Below, one piece after another: positions 26,335 to 35,463 of a stretch of 64,000 nucleotides of DNA. The position numbers and the translations under genes were made by a program. Numbering within the stretch: the stretch's first letter is position 1; each line of letters opens with the position of its first letter. Source of the DNA: Acetobacter senegalensis (GTDB lineage Bacteria > Pseudomonadota > Alphaproteobacteria > Acetobacterales > Acetobacteraceae); assembly GCF_001580995.1 (NCBI RefSeq), contig NZ_LHZU01000140.1:1-64000 (forward strand), given 5' to 3'. The notes under the pieces are model-generated. The model saw nothing but the letters and a program-made list of their open reading frames with translations, was not told the origin of the DNA and searched no databases.

Positions 26335-26916
26335 ATGCTGGATGAAAGCGGGCTGGATATTCTTTTCCAAAAGGCGCGTACGCCTCGGCGGTGGATGGCC
26401 CGGCCGGTCGAGACGGATGTTTTGCGCCGCCTTTATGATCTGGTGAGTCTGGGGCCAACATCCGGCAACTGTAGCCCAGCCCGCTTTGTGTTCATTACCG
26501 GGTCTGACGGACGGGAAAAGCTGCGGCCCGCGCTTTCCTCCGGGAATGTCAATCGCGTCATGGGTGCGCCCGTTATTACCATTGTGGCGCACGATCCCCT
26601 GTTTTTTGATCAACTTCCCCGCCTTTGCCCCAGTGAGGAACTGCGCTCCTGGTTTGCTGCGGATGTGGGGCTGGCGGAAGAAACAGCCTTCCGGAATGGC
26701 ACCTTGCAAGGTGGCTACATGATTATGGCGGCTCGTGCGCTGGGGCTGGATGTACTGCCGGTTTCCGGTTTTGATGCCTCTTTGGTGGAGGACGCCTTTC
26801 TGGCGGATACCGGATGGCGTGCTAACTTCCTGTTGTGTCTTGGCTATGGGGATACGGAAAATCTGCCTCCCCGCGCGCCGCGTCTGGCGTTTGAAGAAGC
26901 CTGTCGTCTGCTGTGA
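26335..26916 (+). CDS. Nitroreductase-family malonic semialdehyde reductase (RutE/HadB-like)
   Basis: A 193-residue FMN-dependent flavoprotein. The RutE-type segments are visible: ARTPRRWMARPVE at about 14-26, LVSLGPTSGNCSPARFVFI with flavin-contacting Ser/Asn, NVNRVMGAPVITIVAHD, and the C-terminal NFLLCLGYGD. RutE reduces malonic semialdehyde to 3-hydroxypropionate in pyrimidine use, but relatives outside rut operons act on quinones, nitro compounds or other aldehydes; no rut genes are seen here. It is 95 nt downstream of nfu and ends 2 nt before tsaB. Confidence 0.85.
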   Translation: MLDESGLDILFQKARTPRRWMARPVETDVLRRLYDLVSLGPTSGNCSPARFVFITGSDGREKLRPALSSGNVNRVMGAPVITIVAHDPLFFDQLPRLCPSEELRSWFAADVGLAEETAFRNGTLQGGYMIMAARALGLDVLPVSGFDASLVEDAFLADTGWRANFLLCLGYGDTENLPPRAPRLAFEEACRLL

Positions 26917-26918
26917 GC

Positions 26919-27614
26919 ATGATTTCACGTATTCTGGTTCTGGATGGCAGTGCGGCAGGCGATGCTGCATGCGGTCTGGCAGCGTGTGTCTCGGTAGGGA
27001 GTGAGGGCGCGTATGCCCTGATTGCCCAGCAGAAAGCGGCAGGAAAACAGGCGGCGGAAGGTATCGGGCTGCTGGCTGGGCAGGCTCTTGCACAGGCAGG
27101 CTGGCAGGCTGGAGCACCCTTGCAGCCACAACTGGTAGCGGTCGTGGTTGGTCCTGGGTCCTTTACGGGGTTGCGGGCTTCCTGTGCCACAGCGGCGGGA
27201 TATGCGTTGGGGCTTGGTGTGCCCGTTGTCGGCGTTACGCGGGGCGAAGTCCTGCGGTCTGTTCTTGATACAGAAGTAAAGAAGGCTGACGGCTTGCAAG
27301 GCTGGCTGCTGGTGACGGCTGCGCGTAAAGGCCGCGTGTTTGTGGAAACTGTGACAGGCGTGCAGGCCGTGGCGTTGGCGGACTGGCAACCGCCTGAAGA
27401 CCGCTGGCTGGTGGCTGGTGATGCAGCGACGTCCCTCCCTATGCCAGCAGGCACGGTGCTGTCCGAGAGTGCAACTCCCACAGCAGAGCAGATTGCCGCT
27501 GCCGCGTTGGCTCGTCAGAAAGGGGAACTTGGCCCTCGGGAGGCGTTACCCCTCTATGTGGACCCTCCGGAGGCTAAATTGCCTGCTGCGGGTTTACGCT
27601 CGGCTCCGGTCTGA
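26919..27614 (+). CDS. tsaB: tRNA t6A37 biosynthesis protein TsaB
   Basis: ASKHA-fold partner of TsaD in forming N6-threonylcarbamoyladenosine at A37 of ANN-decoding tRNAs. The 231-residue product shows the diagnostic GPGSFTGLR at 78-86 and an N-terminal VLDGSAAG in place of the usual LDTS. Start is either this ATG or a GTG at 26913 that would overlap the preceding stop by 4 nt; both preserve the domain. Its stop overlaps the rimI start (TGATG). tsaB-rimI pairing is widely conserved. Confidence 0.92.
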   Translation: MISRILVLDGSAAGDAACGLAACVSVGSEGAYALIAQQKAAGKQAAEGIGLLAGQALAQAGWQAGAPLQPQLVAVVVGPGSFTGLRASCATAAGYALGLGVPVVGVTRGEVLRSVLDTEVKKADGLQGWLLVTAARKGRVFVETVTGVQAVALADWQPPEDRWLVAGDAATSLPMPAGTVLSESATPTAEQIAAAALARQKGELGPREALPLYVDPPEAKLPAAGLRSAPV

Positions 27615-28096
27615 TGCCTGGCGTCGGCGGGAGTGCGGCCAATGGAACTTCTTTGGAGATCCTGCCGGTTTCAGAGCCCCATGGTGGGCTTTTGGCGGCC
27701 CTGCATGCCGCCAGTTTTCCTCCGGCTGATCAGTGGGATGAAGACGCCATGCAGAGCCTGCTGTCTTCGCCCGGCGTGGCTGCGGCAGTCGGGGTGAAGG
27801 ATGGCACACCTGCTGGCTTCATTATGATCCGGTCTGTTGCGGGAGAAGCTGAAATTCTGACCCTGTGCGTGGTGCCTTTCTTCCGGCGGCAGGGCGTTGC
27901 ACAGGCCTTGCTGGCGTGGGCTTTGCTGACAGCGCAGACAGATCAGGTTGAGCAGATGTTTCTGGAAGTCTCGGTTCTGAATGCAGGCGCAAAAACATTG
28001 TACGAAAATGCGGGTTTCGCAAAAGCAGGGCTGCGCCGGTCTTATTATCCTGACGGATCGGATGCGCTGGTGCTGTCTAAACGCCTAGATGACTGA
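27614..28096 (+). CDS. rimI: Ribosomal protein S18-alanine N-acetyltransferase RimI
   Basis: A 160-residue GNAT-fold enzyme that acetylates the N-terminal Ala of ribosomal protein S18. The acetyl-CoA site motif A reads EILTLCVVPFFRRQGVAQALL near residue 77-97 (R/Q-x-x-G-x-A), and the C-terminal half has NAGAKTLYENAGFAKAGLRRSYY, the RimI-type asparagine and tyrosine region. The ATG overlaps the tsaB stop, implying coupling. The identification relies on fold plus the tsaB neighbour, the usual partner. Confidence 0.9.
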   Translation: MPGVGGSAANGTSLEILPVSEPHGGLLAALHAASFPPADQWDEDAMQSLLSSPGVAAAVGVKDGTPAGFIMIRSVAGEAEILTLCVVPFFRRQGVAQALLAWALLTAQTDQVEQMFLEVSVLNAGAKTLYENAGFAKAGLRRSYYPDGSDALVLSKRLDD

Positions 28097-28202
28097 AGCA
28101 CCGGGGTAGATTCGGGGCAGATCAAAATCGTGTTTTGATGCGAATGCAATGAAGCCTGCGCCGGGGGGACACTTTCTATCGTATGGTTACGACGGCATCG
28201 TG

Positions 28203-28232
28203 CCCGGTGTCATGATGATCGGGATTTTTTTT
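28203..28232 (+). terminator. Probable terminator after rimI
   Basis: CCCGGT at 28203-28208 pairs with ATCGGG at 28218-28223 (one G-U pair) and is followed by A and eight T residues. It is about 107 nt beyond the rimI stop. Confidence 0.55.
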
Positions 28233-28429
28233 GTGTGCGGCCTCTTCTCTTTTCAACAAAGAGGAAGGCGCATTCTGTCATCGTTATTGGTCTGTTGTCT
28301 CTTCTGAACCGTTGTTCATGATTGCTTGCCGGTAAAGCGGCTCAAGTATAACCTCTGATCAGACAGACGGATTCAGCCTCATGTATGCAGACACCAGTTG
28401 TCTCGGTCTGGGAGCAACTGGGTCAGTTT

Positions 28430-28460
28430 TGTAAAACCCGGCGCAGTTTTTGTGCGCCGG
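28430..28460 (-). terminator. Terminator of purD
   Basis: CCGGCGCA at 28438-28445 and TGCGCCGG at 28453-28460 form a perfect 8-bp stem; on the minus strand it is followed by GGTTTTAC, 11 nt after the purD stop. Confidence 0.75.
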
Positions 28461-28470
28461 TCAAAAGGGG

Positions 28471-29739
28471 TCAGAGTGCGCGAGCGCCAATATCTGTGCG
28501 CCATTGTGCGCCGTCCCATGAAATGGCTTTGACTCCTGCATAGGCTTTGTCTCGTGCTTCCTGCACCGTGTTGCCGACAGCACAGACTGACAAAACGCGC
28601 CCACCGGCAACAACCAGTTCTCCTGCCGCATTTTTTGCTGTACCAGCCTGAAAAACCGTTACATCTTTCAGGGCATTGGCATCCGCGATGCCGGAGATAA
28701 CGGCCCCGGTAAGGGCTTTGCCGGGATAGCCTTGCGCTGCCATTACAACGCTGATGGACGCCTGATCGGAAAAAGTGATGGGCGTGGCATCAAGCTGGCC
28801 ATCGGCCAGAGCTTTCAGGGCAGGCAGAAGATCGGAGGTCAGGCGGAGCAACAGGGCCTGAGCTTCGGGGTCTCCAAAACGCACGTTATATTCAATCAGT
28901 TGCGGGCCTGCATCTGTCAGCATCAGCCCGGCAAAAATCACGCCCCGGAAGGGGGTGCCACGGCGTGCCATTTCCTTCAGCATGGGGCGAACCATGACAT
29001 CCAGCGCCTGTTCCTGTGCCGCCCGGTCAAACCCGCGCGGAGGGGAAACGGCCCCCATGCCGCCCGTATTGGGGCCGGTATCTCCATCGCCAATACGCTT
29101 ATGGTCCTGCGCCGCGCCAATGAGTGTTGCGGTTTCTCCCGAGCAGAACGCGAACAGCGAGACTTCTTCTCCCACCAGGCAGTCTTCAATCACCACGCTG
29201 CGTCCGGCATCGCCCATGCTGCCCTGTGTCATCATGTCGCGCACGGCGTCTTCCGCTTCGGCAAGTGTCTGGGCCACAACAACGCCCTTGCCTGCTGCCA
29301 GACCATCCGCTTTGACAACGATGGGCGCACCGCGTTCCTGTATGTAGGTCAGTGCGGCATCCACGCTGGTAAAGCGTTCGCCCTGTGCGGTGGGAATACC
29401 CGCAGCGTAGCAGATTTCCTTGGTGAAGCTCTTGCTGCCTTCCAGCCGGGCGGCGGCGCGGGTGGGACCAGCGCAGGCGATTTCGGCCTTGGCGCAGGCA
29501 TCTGCAAGACCGGCTACAAGCGGGGCTTCCGGGCCCGGTACAATCAGGTCAATGGCCTGTTCCTTGGCAAAGGTGATCAGCGCCGGCACGTTTTCTGCCC
29601 CAATGGCAACATTCACGCCATGTTTGGCCGTACCGGGGTTGCCGGGCGCAATGAACAGGGCTGTCAGGTGCGGTGAGCGGGCCAGTGTTGCGGCCAGTGC
29701 ATGTTCCCGTCCGCCTGATCCAACCAGTAATACCCGCAT
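28471..29739 (-). CDS. purD: Phosphoribosylamine-glycine ligase (GAR synthetase) PurD
   Basis: ATP-grasp enzyme of purine synthesis joining 5-phosphoribosylamine and glycine. The 422-residue product has the N-terminal VGSGGREHALA, the IAPGNPGTAKHG segment, PGPEAPLVAGLAD, the ATP-grasp KADGLAAGKGVVVA, and the metal-binding region EYNVRFGDPEAQ. The ATG at 29739 follows GGGAG; five extra codons upstream in frame begin with another ATG at 29754. It is divergent from xseA with about 60 nt between starts, a common alphaproteobacterial arrangement. Confidence 0.96.
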   Translation of the reverse strand: MRVLLVGSGGREHALAATLARSPHLTALFIAPGNPGTAKHGVNVAIGAENVPALITFAKEQAIDLIVPGPEAPLVAGLADACAKAEIACAGPTRAAARLEGSKSFTKEICYAAGIPTAQGERFTSVDAALTYIQERGAPIVVKADGLAAGKGVVVAQTLAEAEDAVRDMMTQGSMGDAGRSVVIEDCLVGEEVSLFAFCSGETATLIGAAQDHKRIGDGDTGPNTGGMGAVSPPRGFDRAAQEQALDVMVRPMLKEMARRGTPFRGVIFAGLMLTDAGPQLIEYNVRFGDPEAQALLLRLTSDLLPALKALADGQLDATPITFSDQASISVVMAAQGYPGKALTGAVISGIADANALKDVTVFQAGTAKNAAGELVVAGGRVLSVCAVGNTVQEARDKAYAGVKAISWDGAQWRTDIGARAL

Positions 29740-29802
29740 TGTTTTCTCCCGCATGTAAGGTCTGCTCTTTCAGGGCGAGCGTCTGTAGCATAGATTGCGC
29801 TT

Positions 29803-31260
29803 ATGGACGAAGGCTTTGCAGCAGGCGCACCCGCAGGGAATGTGCCGGAATATACCGTTTCAGAAATTTCGGGGGCCATCAGGCGCACGCTTGAGGGCAC
29901 ATTCGGCCGCGTGCGGGTGCGTGGGGAGATAACGGAGTTCAAACGTTATCCTTCCGGCCATGTCTATTTCTCTCTCAAGGATGAACGCGGCAAGATTGCG
30001 GGTGTGGTCTGGCGAGGGTCTGTCTCCCGCCTTGGGCTGGTGCCGGAAAACGGGCTGGAAATTATCGCAACCGGCAAGATTTCCGCCTATGGCGAACGCT
30101 CAAGCTACCAGCTTGTTGTGGAACGCATGGAATATGCGGGTGAAGGCGCGTTGCTGGCCCGTATTGAACGCCTGCGCCTGAAACTGGCGGAAGAAGGGCT
30201 GTTTGATGCTGAGCGCAAACGCCGTTTTCCGCTTCTGCCGCAGGTGATCGGGGTTGTGACCTCCGCGCAGGGCGCGGTGCTGCATGATATCCGGACCACA
30301 TTGGCCCGTCGTTTTCCGCGCCAGTTGCTGGTGTGGCCTGTGGCTGTGCAGGGTGAAGGTGCCGCTGCGCAGGTGACAGCCGCCATAAACGGTTTTTCTC
30401 AGTTGGATGGCACAGGTCCGGTGCCGCGCCCGGATGTGTTGATTGTGGCGCGTGGCGGTGGCTCGCTGGAAGATCTGATGGCCTTCAATGATGAAGGCGT
30501 GGTGCGCGCGGCAGCGGCCTGCACCATTCCGCTTATCTCCGCCGTGGGGCATGAGACGGACACCACCCTGATTGATTTTGCGGCGGACCGGCGGGCCCCC
30601 CCCCCCACCGCCGCTGCCGAAATGGCTGTGCCCGTTCGTACCGAACTACTGGCAGACCTTGAACACCGTGGCGCGCGTGCGTTGGGGGCTCTTTCTCGGC
30701 AAATGCAGACGGCGCGGTTGCGGTTGGACCGCGCGGCGGCGGCGCTGCCCGACCTCCCAGCCCTGCTGCAAACAGCCCGTATGCAGCTTGATGATCGGGG
30801 GCGCAGGCTGGATGTCGCGTTGCCGGGGTTTGTGCAGAAACAGCGGGCCGCGCTTGTAGCGATTGAGCGGCATATGCCTTCGGTAGAGACATTGCTGTCT
30901 GCCCGGCGGACCCAATTGGCCCTGTTGGGAAATGGCCTTCTCAATGGGTTGCGGCACGGTCTGCAGGGTAAGGAAGCGCGGCTGGGCCGGGTAAGGCTTT
31001 CCCCTGCTCCGCTTGCCGCACTGGTGCGGGAGCGGCGGGTGGCGCTGGCAGGCTCAGGAGGGCAGTTGGAAGCAGTTTCCCCCAAGGCGGTTCTGGCGCG
31101 AGGCTATGCGTTGGTTACGGCGGAGGGGCAGCCCGTTACATCGGCTCGGGCCCTGAAAACAGGCGAGCAGGTAATACTTACTTTTGGGGATGGAAGTCAG
31201 GATGCCGTGATTGGCCGCAGGAAAGCCGGTGAACGCGCACAGGGGCTTCTTGACCTGTAA
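29803..31260 (+). CDS. xseA: Exodeoxyribonuclease VII large subunit XseA
   Basis: Catalytic subunit of the single-strand-specific nuclease ExoVII, 485 residues. N-terminal OB domain (YTVSEISGAIRRTLEGTFG, then VRVRGEITEFKRYPSGHVYF), catalytic core with VLIVARGGGSLEDLMAFNDE and SAVGHETDTTLIDFAADRRAP, a long helical middle, and the C-terminal RGYALVTAEG. The codons after RRA form an uninterrupted run of eleven C residues at 30596-30606, encoding PPP where most XseA have PTP, so the gene contains a slippage-prone tract. The frame is intact as given. Confidence 0.94.
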   Translation: MDEGFAAGAPAGNVPEYTVSEISGAIRRTLEGTFGRVRVRGEITEFKRYPSGHVYFSLKDERGKIAGVVWRGSVSRLGLVPENGLEIIATGKISAYGERSSYQLVVERMEYAGEGALLARIERLRLKLAEEGLFDAERKRRFPLLPQVIGVVTSAQGAVLHDIRTTLARRFPRQLLVWPVAVQGEGAAAQVTAAINGFSQLDGTGPVPRPDVLIVARGGGSLEDLMAFNDEGVVRAAAACTIPLISAVGHETDTTLIDFAADRRAPPPTAAAEMAVPVRTELLADLEHRGARALGALSRQMQTARLRLDRAAAALPDLPALLQTARMQLDDRGRRLDVALPGFVQKQRAALVAIERHMPSVETLLSARRTQLALLGNGLLNGLRHGLQGKEARLGRVRLSPAPLAALVRERRVALAGSGGQLEAVSPKAVLARGYALVTAEGQPVTSARALKTGEQVILTFGDGSQDAVIGRRKAGERAQGLLDL

Positions 31261-31359
31261 GGCCACGTGCGGGCCTTGGAGTTTGAGGCGGTTTAAGAGT
31301 ATCACGGCACAAAGAGAAACGGGGCTGCAAGGCCCGACCTGAGTGTAAGGGAAGAGCGC

Positions 31360-31707
31360 ATGTCCATCCGTTTTATGACCCGTGCCACGGGCTGTCTGGT
31401 TCTGGCTTTGCTGGCAGGGTGTGCGGCCCAGCCACAGCATACCGCCTCCCGCATACCATCGCAGAGTTTTGCGCCAGGCATGGTGTCAGATGCCCCCCAC
31501 CCGGATGAAAGCAAGCTGACGAATGATCCCTCCGCCCCGGCCAATACGCCCTTGTGTGGTGTGGCTGCGCGGGAGGCTATTGCCGCGGCAACGCAGAATT
31601 ACCCGCAGCCGCTCGGGTCCGGAAACAGTTGCGTGCAGAATGCGTGCTTCAACCCCCAGACTGGCACTTATATTGCCGCAGATGGCACACCCCGCGTCTG
31701 CCGTTGA
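31360..31707 (+). CDS. Small hypothetical lipoprotein
   Basis: A 115-residue exported protein with a lipobox LLAGC; acceptor Cys is residue 21. The mature part has three more Cys in TPLCGVA, NSCVQNAC and VCR, giving an even set that could form disulfides, and ends NPQTGTYIAADGTPRVCR. No named family was recognised. It sits 99 nt downstream of xseA and just before tRNA-Leu. Confidence 0.75.
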   Translation: MSIRFMTRATGCLVLALLAGCAAQPQHTASRIPSQSFAPGMVSDAPHPDESKLTNDPSAPANTPLCGVAAREAIAAATQNYPQPLGSGNSCVQNACFNPQTGTYIAADGTPRVCR

Positions 31708-31801
31708 TGCAGCCGTAGGAGTTTGGGCTGCGCTGTGAGCGCTTTAATTGCGTGAAGCAGACTTTTCGACGCAGCGTTTTGCTGATAGGAAAGACCCAGC
31801 C

Positions 31802-31885
31802 GCGAGAGTGACGGAATGGTAGACGTAGTCGGCTCAAAATCGACCGCCGCAAGGCATAGGGGTTCGAGTCCCCTCTCTCGCACCA
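31802..31885 (+). tRNA. tRNA-Leu(CAA)
   Basis: An 84-nt class II tRNA: acceptor GCGAGAG with CTCTCGC, anticodon loop CTCAAAA giving CAA, a variable arm, T loop GGTTCGAGTCC and an encoded CCA at 31883-31885. Confidence 0.95.
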
Positions 31886-31919
31886 GAGCTTGTCTCACTT
31901 CCCAAGACCGGACAGGGCG

Positions 31920-33095
31920 ATGACCGTTTTAGATTCCGTAGTTTCCTCTCGTCCGGCTACGCGCCCCGCTAATCCGTGCTTTTCCTCCGGGCCATGTGCA
32001 AAGCGGCCGGGGTGGAGCGTATCTGCTCTTTCTGGCGCGCTGACAGGCCGTTCTCATCGCTCGGCAGAAGGCCGTGCGCGGCTGGGGGATGTGATAGAAC
32101 GCTCCCGCACCATACTGGGCGTACCAGAAGGCTGGCGGATCGGTATTGTTCCCGCTTCTGATACGGGCGCTGTGGAAATGGCGCTGTGGTCTCTGTTGGG
32201 GCCGCGCCCGGTAGATGTGCTGGCGTTTGAGAGTTTCTCTTCCCTTTGGGCGCAGGATATTGTCTCCCAGTTGAAGCTGGAGAATGCGCGTGTGCTCAAG
32301 GCGGATTATGGCGCGCTGCCTGCGCTGTCTGACGTCAATTGGGCGCATGATGTTGTCCTGGCCTGGAACGGCACAACGTCAGGTGTCTGCCTGCCGTCTG
32401 CTGATGTGATTCCGGCGGAGCATGACGGGCTTGTGATCTGTGATGCTACATCTGCCGCTTTCGCCATGGATTTGCCGTGGGACAGGCTGGATGTGGTGAC
32501 GTGGTCCTGGCAGAAAGCGCTTGGCGGTGAGGCTGCCCATGGGATGCTCGCCCTCTCACCCCGTGCTGTGGAACGGCTGGAGCAGTTTCAGACATCACGG
32601 CCTCTGCCCAAGATTTTCCGCCTTATGGCCAAGGGCGCGCTGATTGAAGGGATCTTCAAGGGAGATACCATCAACACACCTTCCATGCTGTGTGTGGAAG
32701 ATGCGCTGGATAGCCTGAAATGGGCAGCTTCTGTTGGCGGGCTTGAAGGACTGAAAGCGCGCAGCCGGGCCAATCTGGCGGAAGTGGCAGCATGGGAAGC
32801 CAGAACGGACTGGGTTTCCTTTCTGGCAGAAAATCCGGCCGAGCGTTCTTCAACCTCCATCTGTCTGCGGATTGTGGCCCCGTGGTTTCTGGCGCTGGAA
32901 CGGGCCGAACAGATGAAGGTGGTCAAGAAAATGACCGCAGTGCTGGAAAAAGAAGGCGTGGCGTTTGACATTGCCAGCTATCGCGATGCACCGCCCGGCT
33001 TACGGATCTGGGGTGGCGCAACGGTGGAAGCCAGTGATGTGCGCGCTCTTCTGCCCTGGCTTGACTGGGCATTTGCAGAGGTGTCTCCGGCCTGA
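31920..33095 (+). CDS. serC: Phosphoserine transaminase SerC (alphaproteobacterial type)
   Basis: PLP-dependent enzyme converting 3-phosphohydroxypyruvate and glutamate to phosphoserine. The 391-residue product follows the TIGR01365 form: [17 protein letters not shown] at the start, [42 protein letters not shown] and the PLP lysine in [14 protein letters not shown]. An upstream in-frame ATG at 31890 overlaps only the tRNA end region and is less likely. serA, often adjacent, is not next to it here. It ends at a strong terminator. Confidence 0.93.
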   Translation: MTVLDSVVSSRPATRPANPCFSSGPCAKRPGWSVSALSGALTGRSHRSAEGRARLGDVIERSRTILGVPEGWRIGIVPASDTGAVEMALWSLLGPRPVDVLAFESFSSLWAQDIVSQLKLENARVLKADYGALPALSDVNWAHDVVLAWNGTTSGVCLPSADVIPAEHDGLVICDATSAAFAMDLPWDRLDVVTWSWQKALGGEAAHGMLALSPRAVERLEQFQTSRPLPKIFRLMAKGALIEGIFKGDTINTPSMLCVEDALDSLKWAASVGGLEGLKARSRANLAEVAAWEARTDWVSFLAENPAERSSTSICLRIVAPWFLALERAEQMKVVKKMTAVLEKEGVAFDIASYRDAPPGLRIWGGATVEASDVRALLPWLDWAFAEVSPA

Positions 33096-33126
33096 AAAAC
33101 GCCTGAGAGAAAAACATATACTCTTG

Positions 33127-33156
33127 AAAAACCGGTCATTGTGGCCGGTTTTTTTT
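33127..33156 (+). terminator. Terminator after serC
   Basis: AAACCGG pairs with CCGGTTT around a short loop, followed by eight T residues. Confidence 0.88.
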
Positions 33157-33328
33157 ATGGCATACCGCAGAACTCCGATAATGGATGGCATCCTAGAGGC
33201 TCTGTAAGCCGGAACACATATGCGTTTTTGGTTTTGCCCCTGAAACAGGGTGGACGTGCGAAGAAAATCGACGCATCGTTCGGGAACCAGCTTGAAAAAG
33301 CATAGACCCAAAAACAAAGTGCAGACTC

Positions 33329-35344
33329 ATGGTATCGTGTTCCTTACCCCTGAAATCTGGAAAAACTGAACAGCGCACATCGTGGTGCGGACGCCTTGTG
33401 GCATCGGGCTTTCTGGCCGGGCTTCTCTCCGGCACAGCGTTTGCAGCACCGGTGCCAGCTTCTGTGCCGCCATCTGATCCGCTCACGGTGCAGACAGGCA
33501 CGGATATTCCAGCAAAGGTTGCCTTCCCTGTTGCCGAACAGCAGCGCGATTACATCAAGCGTGTTGCCATGGTGCCAATGCGAGATGGCGTGAAGCTTTA
33601 TACGGTTATTGTTATTCCCAAGAATGTGCGGAATGCCCCCATTCTGCTGACCCGTACGCCTTATAACGCCAAAGAGCGGGCAAACCGTACGCCAGATGCA
33701 CTGACCATGCGGGAACTGCTGCCGCAAGGGGATGATGTCTTTGTAGAAGGCGGCTACATCCGCGTGTTTCAGGATATTCGCGGGAAATATGGCTCGGAGG
33801 GTGATTATGTAATGACCCGCCCGCCACGTGGCCCGCTGAACCCCACAAAAACGGATGAAACCACGGATGCGTGGGACACCATAGACTGGCTGGTGCATAA
33901 CGTTTCGGAAAGTAATGGCCGTGTGGGGATGACCGGATCATCCTACGAAGGGTTTACGGTTGTTATGGCGTTGCTGGCCCCGCATCCCGCGCTGAAAGTC
34001 GCGGCACCTGAAAGCCCGATGGTGGACGGCTGGATGGGGGATGACTGGTTCCATTACGGTGCTTTCCGGCAGGGCACGTTTGATTATTTCACCTCGCAGA
34101 TGACCGTCAGAGGAAGCGGGGATTCCATTCCGCGTAAAGATGCTGACGATTATACCAATTTTCTGAAAGCTGGCTCTGCCGGAAACTTTGCGACACAGGC
34201 GGGGCTAGACCAATATCCGTTCTGGCAGCGGATGCATGCCCACCCGGCTTATGATGCCTTCTGGCAGGAGCAGGCGCTGGATAAACTTCTGGCCCAGAAA
34301 AAACCCACCGTGCCCATGTTGTGGGAGCAAGGGCTGTGGGATCAGGAAGATATGTGGGGAGCCATTCACACATGGCAGGCCTTGAAGGATGCAGATGTCA
34401 AAGCCCCCAATACGCTGGTCATGGGGCCGTGGCGGCATAGTGGCGTCAATTACAATGGTTCAGAACTCGGCCCGCTGTCCTTTGAGGGGGATACCGCGCA
34501 CCAGTATCGGAAAGATGTGTTCCGTCCGTTCTTTGATGAATATCTTAAGCCGGGCAGCGCATCCGTGCATTTGCCCGATGCCATCATTTACAATACGGGT
34601 GACCAGAAATGGGATTATTATCGTTCCTGGCCGTCAGTTTGTGAAACTGAATGCACAAATAAACTGACCCCTCTTTTTCTGGCCAGTGGGCATAGCCTGA
34701 GCTTTACGCATCCGGACAAGGATGACGCAGACAGCTATGTCTCTGACCCCGCACACCCTGTTCCCTTTCTGGCTCGGCCATTTGCATTTTCCATGGGGCC
34801 GCGCTGGAAAAGCTGGCTGGTGCAGGATCAGCGGGAAGCGGAATCCCGCCCTGATGTGCTGACTTATGAAACAGAAGAACTTGATGCGCCTGTGCGTGTC
34901 AGTGGTGTGCCGGTAGCCGATCTTTTTGCGGCAACAACGGGCACGGATTCAGATTGGGTGGTCAAGTTGATAGATGTTCAACCAGCCGCTACGCCGGATA
35001 ACCCTAAAATGGGTGGGTATGAACTGCCTGTTTCGATGGACATTTTCCGTGGCCGGTATCGTGCCAGTTTTGAAAAACCGGAAGCCATACAGCCCAATAC
35101 CACGCAGCATTATCATTTCACGTTGCCAGCAGTGAACCATGTGTTTGGCAAGGGCCACCGTATTATGGTGCAGATCCAGTCTTCCTGGTTCCCGTTGTAT
35201 GACCGTAACCCTCAGAAGTTTGTGCCAAACATTTTTGATGCCAAAGCCGAGGATTATACGGTTGCTACTCAGAGCATTCACCATGGAGGAAATGCCTCAA
35301 CGGCCATTCTGCTGCCCGTTGTGAAGGCTGATCAGAACCCGTAA
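33329..35344 (+). CDS. aehA: Alpha-amino-acid ester hydrolase (AEH, peptidase S15/CocE family)
   Basis: Periplasmic serine hydrolase that cleaves and transfers alpha-amino acyl esters and amides, including beta-lactam side chains. The 671-residue product has a signal peptide ending near TAFAA (40). Catalytic residues fall at exactly the positions reported for the Acetobacter turbidans enzyme: Ser205 in GSSYEG, Asp338 in LWDQED and His370 in WRHSG, with Tyr206 for the oxyanion hole and the carboxylate cluster Asp239, Glu340, Asp341 that binds the substrate amino group. Long segments (VPMRDGVKLYTVIVIPKN, LTRTPYNAK) match as remembered. N-terminal numbering supports the start despite a weak ribosome binding site. 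The C-terminal jelly-roll is complete. Confidence 0.95.
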   Translation: MVSCSLPLKSGKTEQRTSWCGRLVASGFLAGLLSGTAFAAPVPASVPPSDPLTVQTGTDIPAKVAFPVAEQQRDYIKRVAMVPMRDGVKLYTVIVIPKNVRNAPILLTRTPYNAKERANRTPDALTMRELLPQGDDVFVEGGYIRVFQDIRGKYGSEGDYVMTRPPRGPLNPTKTDETTDAWDTIDWLVHNVSESNGRVGMTGSSYEGFTVVMALLAPHPALKVAAPESPMVDGWMGDDWFHYGAFRQGTFDYFTSQMTVRGSGDSIPRKDADDYTNFLKAGSAGNFATQAGLDQYPFWQRMHAHPAYDAFWQEQALDKLLAQKKPTVPMLWEQGLWDQEDMWGAIHTWQALKDADVKAPNTLVMGPWRHSGVNYNGSELGPLSFEGDTAHQYRKDVFRPFFDEYLKPGSASVHLPDAIIYNTGDQKWDYYRSWPSVCETECTNKLTPLFLASGHSLSFTHPDKDDADSYVSDPAHPVPFLARPFAFSMGPRWKSWLVQDQREAESRPDVLTYETEELDAPVRVSGVPVADLFAATTGTDSDWVVKLIDVQPAATPDNPKMGGYELPVSMDIFRGRYRASFEKPEAIQPNTTQHYHFTLPAVNHVFGKGHRIMVQIQSSWFPLYDRNPQKFVPNIFDAKAEDYTVATQSIHHGGNASTAILLPVVKADQNP

Positions 35345-35396
35345 GAAGAGTGCTAAATAAAATCATGTGATTTTCAAGAACCAGCTTTTCGGGAAC

Positions 35397-35430
35397 AAGG
35401 CGCATCAGGCTCTGATGCGCCTTGTGTTGT
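35397..35430 (+). terminator. Terminator after ester hydrolase
   Basis: AAGGCGCATCAG and CTGATGCGCCTT form a perfect 12-bp stem with a 3-nt loop at 35397-35423. The following GTGTTGTAT is only moderately T-rich. Confidence 0.7.
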
Positions 35431-35463
35431 ATCTGAGAGACGGTTCTGCACGGAGACGAGAAA

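Larger units (their letters stand above)
28097..28470. other. Gene-free interval between rimI and purD
   Basis: About 370 bases between convergent genes. Apart from a probable terminator on each side nothing was recognised; open frames are short and unlike known proteins. An imperfect hairpin GCCTCTTC/GAGGAAGGC lies around 28240-28270. Confidence 0.4.

Noticed and set aside
31260-31278. AAGGCC/GGCCTT stem after xseA as terminator
   Set aside because: Stem is short and is not followed by T residues.
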